A stretch of DNA of 64,000 nucleotides from Clostridium zeae (lineage in GTDB: Bacteria > Bacillota > Clostridia > Clostridiales > Clostridiaceae): positions 1,106,635 through 1,170,634 of the forward strand of contig NZ_BMBA01000002.1 in the NCBI RefSeq assembly GCF_017312485.1. The letters are read 5' to 3'. The position numbers and the translations under genes were made by a program. The notes beneath the pieces were generated by a model, which ran no database searches, was not told where the DNA came from, and worked only from the letters and a program-made list of their open reading frames with translations. Positions within the stretch are counted from its first letter, which is position 1. Every line of letters begins with the position of its first letter. Positions 29,702 to 39,102 of the stretch are shown one piece after another.

Positions 29702-32593
29702 CTAAACTGCAACTTCTTCTTTCTTATTGCTTTTCTTGAAGCTAACAACTAAACCTGCTAATATTGCTAAAACAAGTACAACATCAACACCAATAGTTAT
29801 CTTAACCCATGTTGGAGTATCTGTGCTTAAACCAGCTGTAATAGCTCCACTATTTGCAACAGTATATAACATATTGTGAGAAGCTTCTCTTAGTGACCAT
29901 AAAGTATCATTACTCTTAGTATTAGCAGAAGGTACTCCCATTGGTGCTACACCAGTAAGGTAAGTATCATTACCTGCACGAATACCAAGTTCAAACACCA
30001 TGTATGGATATGAGCTTATGCCTCCCCCATTCATATAGAAGTCAGTGTCTATCATACCTTTAAAGCCCCATTCATTACGAAGAATCTGTTTAATCAGACC
30101 TGAACTTGCACCAGCCCAAGTATTACCTACACTGTTGAAAGAAGACATAACTGCTTTAGCTCCACCTTCTTTAACTGCAAATTCAAAAGGCTTTAAGTAA
30201 ATTTCACGAATAGTTTGTTCATTAGCCCAAGTTAATACGCCGAAAGTACGGTTAGTTTCTTGATCATTTAAAGCAAAATGCTTCATATAAACATATCCGC
30301 CCTTACTTTGATATCCCTTAGTAACAGCTGCTGCCATCTTACCAGCAACAAGTCCATCTTCAGAATAATACTCAAAGTTTCTTCCACCAAATGCTGTACG
30401 GTGAGTGTTCATAGCAGGTGCGTACCAACCAGTAACGCCATAACTATTAGCCTCAGCCCCAATACATTGTCCCATAGACTCTGCAAGCTTAACATTCCAT
30501 GTAGAAGCTACTAAAACTTCTGAAGGGAATGAAATACCAGATACCTTTGTCTTAGCAATAAATGAGCTAATAGCTGAAGGTCCATCATAATCAAGAGTTG
30601 CAGGCTTACCAACTGAAGTAAGTTCTACTGTCTTATATCCTCCATGTACTACTAAATTAACCATATCGTCAACAGATAGTTGATCAAGTAGAGCATCCCA
30701 GCTCTTGTCATTAATATCAACACCAACATAATCTTTTAGCTTCTTGCCATTTTTTGCATCAGTAGTAGGCGCTGAAGTCTTTGTATCAGCAGGTACATCA
30801 TATCTCTTACTATTAACAAATTTAACAAAACTTGAATCCACTAAAGCACCTTTTACTTTAGATGTAGTCTTACCATCTGCTGATTTAATAGTGTAAGTTT
30901 GATTCTTGTCAATATCCTTAAGATTTGCAAAGCCATTTGTTCTTGAAAGATATGTTGTTATACTTCCTTCCCCTGTAACATTGCTATCTAATTGATTTAC
31001 AGCTGTTTGCTTATCAGTAGAACGAGCTGTAGAATCATAAACAACTTGAGAAAGATTCTTTGAAGCAACATTAGCTATCTTTTCATGAGAGTTATTCATA
31101 AGCATAAGCTTGTATTCACCTTGTTCAAGAACATATCCACCTTTTGCAGTGTAAGCTTTATTAGAATCATATGACGCCATATCTTCTACTTTAAATGAAA
31201 GTGTAACAGTCTCTGATTCTCCTGCCTTTATTTCACTTGTTTTTGCAAAAGCACCAAGGACAATTGAAGATTTCTCTAACTTTCCAGTATAAGGTGCAGA
31301 GTAGTATAATTCTACTACATCTTTTCCAGCAACTGATCCAGTGTTTGTTACTTTTACCTTGACAGATATATCTTTATCATTCCATGATAAACTGTCTGGA
31401 ACTACTTCTTGCTTAAAGTTTGTGTAGCTCAAACCATATCCAAATGGATACATTACCTTTTCGTCGTAGTTTATTGCGCCTTCTGATGCAGCAGTTTCAT
31501 AGTATCTGTAGCCTACGTATACACCTTCTGCATAGTCAACATAATTTAGTCCAACTTTACCTGAATCAAATGCTTGTGAGTATGAACCATCTGCATTTTT
31601 AACAACATAATCGTAGTTTCCAAAGTTCTTCATTGAAGGTGTGTCTAAAAGATCTGTTGCATAAACGTCTACAGTTCTACCAGATGGATTAACTGTACCT
31701 GCAATAACTTTTCCAAGAGAGTTAAATCCGTTTTGTCCTGGACCTCCGATATTTAATACACTTTTAATTTGGCTGTAATTTTTAACCCAGCTGAGTTCAA
31801 AAGTATTACTGCTGTTAACAACAAGAATTACTTTATTAAAATTCTTTGTAACGGCTTCTACCATACCTTTTTCTCTATTACTTAGTTCAAGATAATGCTT
31901 GCTTGCATCAATATCATCCTTATTACCAAATCTTTGACCTGTTGGTCCTTGTTGGCCGCCTTTTTCATTAAAAGTATCAGCACCGTCTAAGCTAGTTGGA
32001 AGATCTGCCCCTTCTCCACCTGAGCGTGCAATAAATATAATTGCAGTGTCAGAGAAATCCTTAGCTTGCTTCATTCTATCTGTTGTATAAAATGATGTTT
32101 CTGGCTCAGGAATAGTCCAGTCTTGTCCATTCATACCTACTATTGGTCTTTGCATTTTTAATGCAAGATAATCATTATATAGAGTATCGTTTACTTGGAA
32201 GCCAGCAGCTTCTAGCCCTGCTTTTGGTGTAACTGCAGTAGATGTATCTGTTGAACCAGAACCAGTACCACCATAGATAGGATTTGTAAAGCTCCATCCA
32301 AAAACGTTTACTTTAGTCTTATTCGTAGTTGTTGTCTTTAAAGGAAGTGTCTTATCCTTGTTTTGAAGAAGAACTACTCCTTCATCTGCGATCTGCTCCA
32401 CAAGTGTTTTTGATTTGTCACGTGCTGCAACAGATTCTTTGCTAGTAGTGTTCATTGTAGTAAAATAAGATGTAATAATTTCTCTAAATTGATATAATGC
32501 AATATTTACCCCGAATATAATTACAAGTAACCCTGCCAATATAGCTCTCGTTATTATACGAGATTTTTTCTTACTCATTTTTTTCTTTCCCAT
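29702..32593 (-). CDS. Membrane-anchored, domain-permuted glycoside hydrolase family 3 protein
   Basis: The 963 residues have a basic N-terminus and a membrane helix (about 12-35), and a second helix near the C-terminus (about 933-953) followed by lysines. Between them the GH3 parts occur in reversed order: the GH3 C-terminal sandwich comes first (about 60-370, EGVVLLQNKDKTLPL), then the FnIII-like domain (from MYPFGYGLSYTNF), and the catalytic barrel last (about 640-880; FGGRNFEYYSEDG, KHFALNDQE, nucleophile probably Asp851 in MIDTDF). Such permuted GH3 enzymes are known in gut Firmicutes. The topology puts the enzyme outside the membrane, tethered at both ends. It lies upstream of the two cytoplasmic-type GH3 genes and may start the locus. 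Confidence 0.88.
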   Translation of the reverse strand: MGKKKMSKKKSRIITRAILAGLLVIIFGVNIALYQFREIITSYFTTMNTTSKESVAARDKSKTLVEQIADEGVVLLQNKDKTLPLKTTTTNKTKVNVFGWSFTNPIYGGTGSGSTDTSTAVTPKAGLEAAGFQVNDTLYNDYLALKMQRPIVGMNGQDWTIPEPETSFYTTDRMKQAKDFSDTAIIFIARSGGEGADLPTSLDGADTFNEKGGQQGPTGQRFGNKDDIDASKHYLELSNREKGMVEAVTKNFNKVILVVNSSNTFELSWVKNYSQIKSVLNIGGPGQNGFNSLGKVIAGTVNPSGRTVDVYATDLLDTPSMKNFGNYDYVVKNADGSYSQAFDSGKVGLNYVDYAEGVYVGYRYYETAASEGAINYDEKVMYPFGYGLSYTNFKQEVVPDSLSWNDKDISVKVKVTNTGSVAGKDVVELYYSAPYTGKLEKSSIVLGAFAKTSEIKAGESETVTLSFKVEDMASYDSNKAYTAKGGYVLEQGEYKLMLMNNSHEKIANVASKNLSQVVYDSTARSTDKQTAVNQLDSNVTGEGSITTYLSRTNGFANLKDIDKNQTYTIKSADGKTTSKVKGALVDSSFVKFVNSKRYDVPADTKTSAPTTDAKNGKKLKDYVGVDINDKSWDALLDQLSVDDMVNLVVHGGYKTVELTSVGKPATLDYDGPSAISSFIAKTKVSGISFPSEVLVASTWNVKLAESMGQCIGAEANSYGVTGWYAPAMNTHRTAFGGRNFEYYSEDGLVAGKMAAAVTKGYQSKGGYVYMKHFALNDQETNRTFGVLTWANEQTIREIYLKPFEFAVKEGGAKAVMSSFNSVGNTWAGASSGLIKQILRNEWGFKGMIDTDFYMNGGGISSYPYMVFELGIRAGNDTYLTGVAPMGVPSANTKSNDTLWSLREASHNMLYTVANSGAITAGLSTDTPTWVKITIGVDVVLVLAILAGLVVSFKKSNKKEEVAV

Positions 32594-32823
32594 ACCTTCT
32601 ATTCCCCCTAATTATAAGATTAATGATGCAAAAAAACTTTACCTCCCATTAACTTAATCACGCGTTTTCTTCCCCCCCATATTTTTTACTAATCTCATAT
32701 GATCCCTTACAAATCGCTACTTTGTAAAGCTTATCACCCTTACAAAATTAAATTTAGCACATTATGGTATCAACCTCAATCAACCAAAAGTTAGGTATGT
32801 TAACTTTTAGTTGAGCATAGAAA

Positions 32824-32862
32824 AAGTCGCTTTGATGGCGCACTCGCACATCAAAACGACTT
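32824..32862 (-). terminator. Terminator overlapping the end of the LysR gene
   Basis: AAGTCGCTTTGATG (32824-32837) pairs with CATCAAAACGACTT (32849-32862), with one mismatch. The stem includes the last codons and the TGA stop of the LysR-type gene; on the minus strand it is followed by TTTTTCT. Confidence 0.8.
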
Positions 32863-33747
32863 GTTTCTTTCCTTGCTATATTGTTTTATGTAACTTCGAA
32901 ACAGGGTTACTGTCTTAGACTGTATGTCCCTTTTCCTAGTAATCATATAAATATTTTGAGGTATTTTCTCTTTTAACCTTATTACTTTAAGTTTATCATT
33001 TTTAACTGCGTCTTCGATAAAGTCAACTGAAACTGCCACATAGCCATTGGCTTCGCATAATATATGCGCAGCTAATATATTTCCCATTTCATGCTTAACG
33101 TAAGGCGCAAATCCATATTCTAGACACTTATCAACTAAACTATGTTGTTTACCTGATTCTATAGACTTTAATACCAAAGGCATATTTTCCAATTCTAATA
33201 TAGAAATTTCGTTTTTTACTGCCAATGGATGTTTTTTAGAAACTACTATTACTACTTCACCTGGAACAACCAGCTCATACTCACAATTTTCAATGTCCTC
33301 ATGTCCAAGAACTAAGCCAACATCAGCCTGCTCTTCAAACAATTTATCAATAGGATATTCATCTGGAAATTCTCTTAATTTCATTTTTATGCTTGGATAA
33401 ACACTAGAAAAACCAAATAACATGTCAGGAGGAACTGCAGATGTTGTTGCATATGTAACAACAACATTCAATAAAATATTTTTTCTACCGTTTATTATAC
33501 TAATTTCTTTTTTTATGTCTTCCATCAGATAACAGATATGTTTAGCTCGAGCATATAACAATTCACCACATTCTGTAGCTTCCATTCCACGTGATCCTCT
33601 ACAGAATAACTCAGCTTCCAAGTCCATTTCTAGCTGTTTTATTGTCTTACTTAATCCTTGAGGAGTAATAAATAAATCTTTGGCTGCCAAAGAAACACTT
33701 TTCTTCTCGTAAACTTTGATGAAATATTGTAACGCCTCTGTGTTCAT
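32851..33747 (-). CDS. LysR family transcriptional regulator
   Basis: The 298 residues have an N-terminal winged helix (1-60: ALQYFIKVYEKKSVSLAAKD and SKTIKQLE) and a LysR substrate-binding domain (about 90-290). The gene is followed immediately by a terminator that overlaps its 3' end. It is preceded by a ROK-kinase remnant rather than by an intact target gene, and the nearest gene downstream is the permuted GH3. Its target and ligand are therefore not clear. Confidence 0.9.
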   Translation of the reverse strand: MNTEALQYFIKVYEKKSVSLAAKDLFITPQGLSKTIKQLEMDLEAELFCRGSRGMEATECGELLYARAKHICYLMEDIKKEISIINGRKNILLNVVVTYATTSAVPPDMLFGFSSVYPSIKMKLREFPDEYPIDKLFEEQADVGLVLGHEDIENCEYELVVPGEVVIVVSKKHPLAVKNEISILELENMPLVLKSIESGKQHSLVDKCLEYGFAPYVKHEMGNILAAHILCEANGYVAVSVDFIEDAVKNDKLKVIRLKEKIPQNIYMITRKRDIQSKTVTLFRSYIKQYSKERNKSF

Positions 33748-33884
33748 ACTTTTTCCTTTATACGCGTGTTAAGGGTTGAGATAGTTGATGTAAGTATAAC
33801 ATAAGGCATATGATTTTACAACATATGCCATGCTAATTGATACCAGCTTAATCTCTTTAATAGTCGTTACATTATTCTATAATT

Positions 33885-34031
33885 TTATTTACTCTCCATA
33901 ATAGCTACTGCTGCAGCTCCTATTATTCCTGCTCTTGTTTTAAGTGCTGCTGGTACAACTTCACAGCTTTCACTTAAGACTTTAAAACACCTTTCCTTTA
34001 CTACTTGCTTTACTTTATCAAACAGTATGTA
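33885..34031 (-). pseudogene. C-terminal remnant of a ROK family sugar kinase
   Basis: An open frame of about 48 codons ends at TAA 33885-33887 and reads through EVVPAALKTRAGIIGAAAVA near its end. This is the closing motif of ROK-family glucokinases (a VPA-L-AG-GAA pattern), preceded by a helix FDKVKQVVKERCF also typical of that end of the family. There is no start codon with a ribosome site and no ATP-binding or CxCGxxGC motif: the upstream side runs straight into the 3' end of the response-regulator gene. It looks like the tail of a deleted kinase gene, with the two-component genes joined where the rest was lost. Confidence 0.65.
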
Positions 34032-34032
34032 G

Positions 34033-34716
34033 CTAAATCTTATGATATTTATATTGCGGTCTACCTACCTTACCGTATTCCACTAACTTCTCTATCTTAT
34101 TATCTTTCTCCATATACTCAAGATATCTCCTAACAGTCACTCTTGCTATCCCTAGTTTCTCTGCGAGTTCTTCTGCTGTAACATCATCATAATTACTTTT
34201 TTCTATTTCATCCCATATTGCTCTATAAGTATATTTATTGAGTCCCTTTGCAAAATCATCTTCATTTTGAGAAACATTTGAACTAGCTATTAGCTTATCT
34301 AAATCTTTTTGTTCAATCTCATCATTTTTCTTGAACTTATAATACCTGCTCTTAAATTGTATAAGTGATTCCTTAAATCTTTCAAAGCTAAAAGGCTTTA
34401 TGAGATAATCTACAACTCCATATCTGAAAGCATCCTGTATCCTTTCAATTGATTTATCTGCCGTAATCAAAATAACATCTATATCTATCTCTTCGCCTCT
34501 TATCCACTTCAAGAAATCAAGTCCATTTTCTTTAGGAAGATATACGTCCAGCAATATTAAATCTGGCTTCTTATGAGCTATATATTTTTTAGCCTCCTCA
34601 AGATTAGAAACTGCTTTATACAAATTAAAGCCTTCTATTCTTTTTAAAAACTTAGAATTTATTTCCCTAACCATCGGATCATCTTCAACAATCATTACCT
34701 CAATCAAGATTTCCAC
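34033..34716 (-). CDS. CitB/DcuR-type response regulator
   Basis: The 227 residues have a receiver domain (about 5-125; acidic pocket EDD, phosphoacceptor Asp57 in LLDVYLP, KPF near 110) and a C-terminal winged-helix region (about 165-227, ELAEKLGIARVTVRRYLEY) ending GRPQYKYHKI, as in CitB/DctR/MalR regulators of di- and tricarboxylate metabolism. It overlaps the kinase gene by 17 bases. Position 34716 is a GTG very close to AGGAG; a TTG at 34707 has better spacing, so the exact start is uncertain. Confidence 0.9.
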   Translation of the reverse strand: MEILIEVMIVEDDPMVREINSKFLKRIEGFNLYKAVSNLEEAKKYIAHKKPDLILLDVYLPKENGLDFLKWIRGEEIDIDVILITADKSIERIQDAFRYGVVDYLIKPFSFERFKESLIQFKSRYYKFKKNDEIEQKDLDKLIASSNVSQNEDDFAKGLNKYTYRAIWDEIEKSNYDDVTAEELAEKLGIARVTVRRYLEYMEKDNKIEKLVEYGKVGRPQYKYHKI

Positions 34717-36307
34717 TCCTTGCCATAGGTATAGTTATATTCCAACTAACTCCATCCTCTACATTAAAGGTTATAACTCCGTTGTATTCATCAACTATTT
34801 TCTTTACAATAAACATGCCATGACCACGCTGTCCGTCCTTTGTTGAGAAACCTTGTTCATATATTTTTTCTCTATATTCTACTGGAATTCCTCCACCATT
34901 ATCTTTAACTATTATATTTAGAAATCTTTCATTCTCAACTATTTTCACATATATTAATCCTGTACCATCATTTTTAACTTCATCTAAAGAATTTTCTATT
35001 AGGTTTCCTACAATAGATACAACTTCTTCAGAGGTCATGTGACTCGGCAGTTTTATAAGTTTTGAATCTTCATCAATTTTAAGTTTAACCCTGCTCTCCT
35101 CTGCCTTATTATACTTTGATAGTAATAGTGCTGATAAGGATGCATTTTTTATTTTCTCAGTTAATATATTACTTATATTACTTCTCACTTTAGCTATATC
35201 TGATATAAACTGAAGTGCTTCATCGTACTCTTCCAGCTGTATCAGTCCTGAAATTGTATGAAGCCTGTTCATAAATTCATGGTTTTGAGCTCTTAAGGAC
35301 CAAGCCATTTTTTTAACCCCTGTAAGCTCTTCGGCAATTTTAGTTACCTCTGTTTTATCTCTAAAACTTGCAATAACACCTACAACCTTTCCCCTATTCG
35401 TTATAGGAATTCTATTAGTCATTATTATAGTATTATTTATTCTCTGCTCTTCTTCAAACTCAGATTTGCCAGTTTCTAATACAGTAATCATTCTAGTATT
35501 AGGAATAACTTCTTCTATATTTTTACCTATAATATCATCCTTATTTATTTTATCTTCAAAATGCAATATACTCAAAGCTGAATCATTTATAAGAGTAATC
35601 CTGCCTAGTTGATCAATAGCTACTAACCCTTCGTGAATTGCATCAATTATTCCCATTTTTTCATTATAAAGCTTTGTTATTTCCTCAGGTTCCAGCCCAA
35701 GTAAAGTCTTCTTTATGCTATTTGCAAGTAAAAATGCCCCTACTATTCCTGCTGTAAGTCCTCCAAACGTAATTAAAACTATATATATAATTGCAGTATG
35801 CTTAGCAGTTTCAATACTGTGAGTAAGAGTACCCACAGAAACAAATCCTATCTCTTGTTTACTTACAGGGTCATATATTGGAGCAAATGCTCTTAAGGCT
35901 TTTCCAAGTGTTCCTGTCGCTTCAGATATATAAGTTTCTCCTTTATGTGCTACCCTTTCTTCATCTCCTCCTACAAACTTTTTCCCAATCATATCAGGAT
36001 TTGGATGAGAATATCTAATACCATCAATATCTACAACAATTATATACTCAATCTGATCTAAGTTTTTTAATTGCATATTAACGTATGGTCCGATCTTTTT
36101 GTTTGGATCTTTAATCTTTAATGAATCTACTATTTCGCTTGAATGTGCTACCATCTCAGCAACATTCATAATATTAGTTCTTGCCTTACTTTCAATATTC
36201 CCTGTCATCCATGAGGCTACAAAAAATATAATAATGGATATAGAAACACACACCACTGTAATAACTAATAAAGTAATCTTTGTCTGTAGTTTCATTGTTC
36301 TTTTCAT
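34700..36307 (-). CDS. CitA/DcuS-type sensor histidine kinase
   Basis: The 535 residues show a membrane helix (about 9-31), an extracytoplasmic PAS-like (Cache) sensor domain (about 35-168, with SHPNPDMIGKKFVGGDE, conserved in di/tricarboxylate sensors), a second helix (172-195), a cytoplasmic PAS domain (about 215-320) and a kinase core with His343 in QNHEFMNRLH, the N box NLIENSLDEV, DNGGGIP and GHGMFIVKK. It should autophosphorylate on binding an external carboxylate and signal to the overlapping response regulator. The permease and malic enzyme upstream at 36885-39102 are the likely targets, suggesting malate or a related acid as signal. Confidence 0.92.
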   Translation of the reverse strand: MKRTMKLQTKITLLVITVVCVSISIIIFFVASWMTGNIESKARTNIMNVAEMVAHSSEIVDSLKIKDPNKKIGPYVNMQLKNLDQIEYIIVVDIDGIRYSHPNPDMIGKKFVGGDEERVAHKGETYISEATGTLGKALRAFAPIYDPVSKQEIGFVSVGTLTHSIETAKHTAIIYIVLITFGGLTAGIVGAFLLANSIKKTLLGLEPEEITKLYNEKMGIIDAIHEGLVAIDQLGRITLINDSALSILHFEDKINKDDIIGKNIEEVIPNTRMITVLETGKSEFEEEQRINNTIIMTNRIPITNRGKVVGVIASFRDKTEVTKIAEELTGVKKMAWSLRAQNHEFMNRLHTISGLIQLEEYDEALQFISDIAKVRSNISNILTEKIKNASLSALLLSKYNKAEESRVKLKIDEDSKLIKLPSHMTSEEVVSIVGNLIENSLDEVKNDGTGLIYVKIVENERFLNIIVKDNGGGIPVEYREKIYEQGFSTKDGQRGHGMFIVKKIVDEYNGVITFNVEDGVSWNITIPMARSGNLD

Positions 36308-36884
36308 ATATAATCACCTAACCTAAAAATACTTAATTTAGTTATACATTACTTGCTAACAAGTCCATAAAAATAGACTATTAATTCTTCATTGTTTATT
36401 TTTATAAATACACTTCAATACATATATTCTACTTTAATGTGTAAATTATTAAAAAAGCTGATCTTAATTATACTGAGAAACTCACATAATATAAACTCAA
36501 TTATAGCTTTTACACATACATCCAAAATAATCTCACTATAATTGCAAAATTAAAAGCGCAGAATCATAAAAGAACATTTATAACCTAGAAGAATTAACAT
36601 AGGAATAACTACTTTGCTCCTATTATATAATACTTCTCTAATTATTGTCTTCCACTCTTCTGCACTTAATTTAATATTAGTCCAAAATGTCCAATTTATT
36701 CTATTTAACCTTAAAAACTTACCGAGTTATCTATATTATATATTTGTGGGTATATATTTTTATTTGTGGATTTTTTATACTACTGTTGAAATTAAGGTCC
36801 TTTTAGGGAGTGTAGGGTTAGGGTATACCTTAATTTCAACTCAATATTTTATCAGATTTAAGTTTTTTAAATTTACATTTACTA
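36308..36884. other. 577-base intergenic region between kinase and permease genes
   Basis: It is AT-rich and holds the kinase promoter and the permease 3' region. The main visible structure is the inverted repeat at 36785-36840. A rightward frame of 109 codons from 36614 overlaps the permease gene, has low-complexity hydrophobic content and no ribosome site; I do not call it. Confidence 0.5.
36785..36840. repeat. 14-base perfect inverted repeat with unusual G-rich loop
   Basis: GTTGAAATTAAGGT (36785-36798) and ACCTTAATTTCAAC (36827-36840) are perfect inverted copies. The 28-base loop contains four GGG or AGGG runs on the plus strand (TTTTAGGGAGTGTAGGG, then TTAGGG), rare in such AT-rich DNA. 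It lies 45 bases past the permease stop codon but is not followed by a T-run on the minus strand, so it is not a standard terminator. Confidence 0.6.
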
Positions 36885-37859
36885 TTATCCCGTGGCAACT
36901 TCGTTATTCATATTTTTCAGTTTCTTATTTCCAAGAACTTTAAATACATAAGATACAATGAAAGGACAAACTATAGCTGAAACTACACATGCTGCAGCAA
37001 CTTGAGCTGTAGCTACTGTTGCAATTGCAGCTAAAGTTGGATCTGCTGCGGCAACAGCTGCAGGAGTTGCAACTGCATTTCCTGCTGTTGATCCTGTGGC
37101 AAGTCCAATTATAGGCTCTTCCTTAAATAATTTTAGAAGAACATAAGCACCTATTCCAGTAAATGCTGCTACAATACCTAATATTATTCCAGGGCCTCCT
37201 GCCTTCACAATAGTTTCAAGATTCATTCCTGCACCTAATGGGAATGAGAAGAATGGGATTAATAATAACTTACTGCTTCCAAGGAATTTTCTCATTTCAG
37301 AATCAATATTTCCTAAAATCATTCCGATTGCTATTGGTATTAATACTGCTAAAAGTGCTTTAAAAGGAATTTGAGCAAGTCCTGATGCACCTAATGCAAC
37401 AAGAGTAAAGAATGGACCATCTTTTAAGGATAATAAAGCATAGGCACCTACATCAGTTTCATCTCCATATTGTGAAGCAAGTGATGCGTATAATCCACCA
37501 TTACAATTTGTTAATGCTGCAAGAATTGCGAGTGGTGATAAGCCGAGTACACCAGCCGTTCCAAAAACTTTTCCTACGAATATACCTATTCCAGCACCTA
37601 CTATGAATTTTCCTGTTATCAGCAATGCACCTTTTTTCAATGCTTTTGGTGCTAATTTAAAATTGATTTGTGAACCAATCAAAAACATAAAACAAGCAAG
37701 TATTGTTGATGATGCTGCTGGACCAAATAATGCTGTTGTAAATCCACCAATCTTCAAGAACTGTGGAAAAAACGTATTAACTAATACACCAAGAAATAAT
37801 GGAACTACCATCATACCACCTGGTATTTTATCAAGGGTCTTCTTAATTGGAATTTGCAT
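36885..37859 (-). CDS. KdgT-family (2-keto-3-deoxygluconate) permease
   Basis: The 324 residues form about ten membrane segments and match the KdgT family: IPGGMMVVPLFLGVLVNTFF (13-32), TNCNGGLYASL, SLKDGPFFTL and GSTAGNAVATPAAVA. The family takes its name from proton-coupled uptake of 2-keto-3-deoxygluconate in E. coli. Here no KDG kinase or aldolase is nearby. Instead the gene sits directly downstream of malic enzyme (70-base gap) and is flanked by a carboxylate-sensing two-component system, so the real substrate may be malate or another carboxylate. GGAGG precedes the ATG. Family assignment is firm; substrate is an open question. Confidence 0.85.
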   Translation of the reverse strand: MQIPIKKTLDKIPGGMMVVPLFLGVLVNTFFPQFLKIGGFTTALFGPAASSTILACFMFLIGSQINFKLAPKALKKGALLITGKFIVGAGIGIFVGKVFGTAGVLGLSPLAILAALTNCNGGLYASLASQYGDETDVGAYALLSLKDGPFFTLVALGASGLAQIPFKALLAVLIPIAIGMILGNIDSEMRKFLGSSKLLLIPFFSFPLGAGMNLETIVKAGGPGIILGIVAAFTGIGAYVLLKLFKEEPIIGLATGSTAGNAVATPAAVAAADPTLAAIATVATAQVAAACVVSAIVCPFIVSYVFKVLGNKKLKNMNNEVATG

Positions 37860-37929
37860 TTTTATACCTCCGTTTATTTTTTATATTTGTTCAAGATTTT
37901 TAAAAATTATTCTATTCCTACAGGAGATT

Positions 37930-39102
37930 CTATACTCTTGCTACTCCGCTTTCTCTTGCTGCCTTCTTTATTGCTTCAGCTACGTTAGCTGCAACAGTTC
38001 TGTCCAACGCATTTGGAATTACATTATTCTCATTTAAATCTTCATCTTTTATCATAGAAGCTATGGCATAAGCTGCTGCTATTTTCATCTCTTCATTGAT
38101 TTCTTTTGCTCTAACATCCAATGCACCTCTGAATATTCCTGGGAAAGCTAGCACATTGTTAACTTGATTAGGAAAATCCGATCTACCTGTCCCTATAACC
38201 CTTGCACCTGCCGCCTTAGCTTCATCAGGCATTATTTCAGGAGTTGGATTTGCCATTGCAAATAGTATAGAATCTTTATTCATTGCTCTTACCATATCTT
38301 GACTTACTATACCTGGTGCAGAAACCCCTACAAATACATCAGCACCTACTAATGCATCAGCTAAAGTTCCTTTAATGTTATCTGGATTAGTTACTTTTGC
38401 AAGTTCTTTTTTAGCATCATCTACATTTTCTATTCCTCTATATAGGATACCAACCTTATCACAAGCGATTAGATTCTTCACACCTAAAGAAAGTAATAGC
38501 TTAGCTATAGCAGTTCCTGCAGCTCCAGCTCCATTTACAACAACCTTTATGTCTTCTATTTTTTTATCAACTACCTTCAAAGCATTTATCACACCAGCAA
38601 GAACAACTATGGCAGTACCATGTTGGTCATCATGAAATACTGGTATATCTAGTTCTTTCTTCAATCTTTCTTCAACTTCAAAGCATCTTGGTGCTCCTAT
38701 GTCTTCTAGATTTATTCCACCGAAACCTGGTGCTATAAGCTTCACAGTTTTTACTATTTCATCTACATTCTTTGTATCTAAACATATTGGGAACGCATCA
38801 ACATCTGCAAATGCTTTAAATAAAATTGCTTTACCTTCCATAACCGGTAGCCCTGCCTTTGGACCTATATCTCCAAGTCCTAGTACTGCTGTTCCATCTG
38901 TTACTACTGCAACTAGATTTCCTTTCGAAGTATATTTGTAGACGTTTTCTTCGTTCTCATGAATTTTCCTACATGGTTCTGCAACTCCAGGAGTGTAAGC
39001 TAAACTTAAATCCTCTCTTGTTTCAATTGCTACTTTTGATACTACCTCTATTTTTCCTATATTCTTTTCATGTAATTTTAAACTTTCTTCAAAATAATTC
39101 AT
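37930..39102 (-). CDS. Malic enzyme (NAD(P)-dependent malate dehydrogenase, decarboxylating)
   Basis: The 390 residues match the short bacterial malic enzymes, which convert malate to pyruvate and CO2 with reduction of NAD(P). The first motif is YTPGVAEPC (about 36-44); VTDGTAVLGLGDIGP, FHDDQHGTA and the dinucleotide-binding VNGAGAAGTAIAKLL follow. Co-directional with the KdgT-family permease 70 bases downstream, it forms a likely uptake-and-decarboxylation operon under the CitA/CitB-type system. Confidence 0.93.
   Translation of the reverse strand: MNYFEESLKLHEKNIGKIEVVSKVAIETREDLSLAYTPGVAEPCRKIHENEENVYKYTSKGNLVAVVTDGTAVLGLGDIGPKAGLPVMEGKAILFKAFADVDAFPICLDTKNVDEIVKTVKLIAPGFGGINLEDIGAPRCFEVEERLKKELDIPVFHDDQHGTAIVVLAGVINALKVVDKKIEDIKVVVNGAGAAGTAIAKLLLSLGVKNLIACDKVGILYRGIENVDDAKKELAKVTNPDNIKGTLADALVGADVFVGVSAPGIVSQDMVRAMNKDSILFAMANPTPEIMPDEAKAAGARVIGTGRSDFPNQVNNVLAFPGIFRGALDVRAKEINEEMKIAAAYAIASMIKDEDLNENNVIPNALDRTVAANVAEAIKKAARESGVARV

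Noticed and set aside
36614-36943. 109-codon rightward open frame before the permease gene
   Set aside because: It overlaps the permease antisense, lacks a ribosome site and spans the inverted repeat at 36785-36840.
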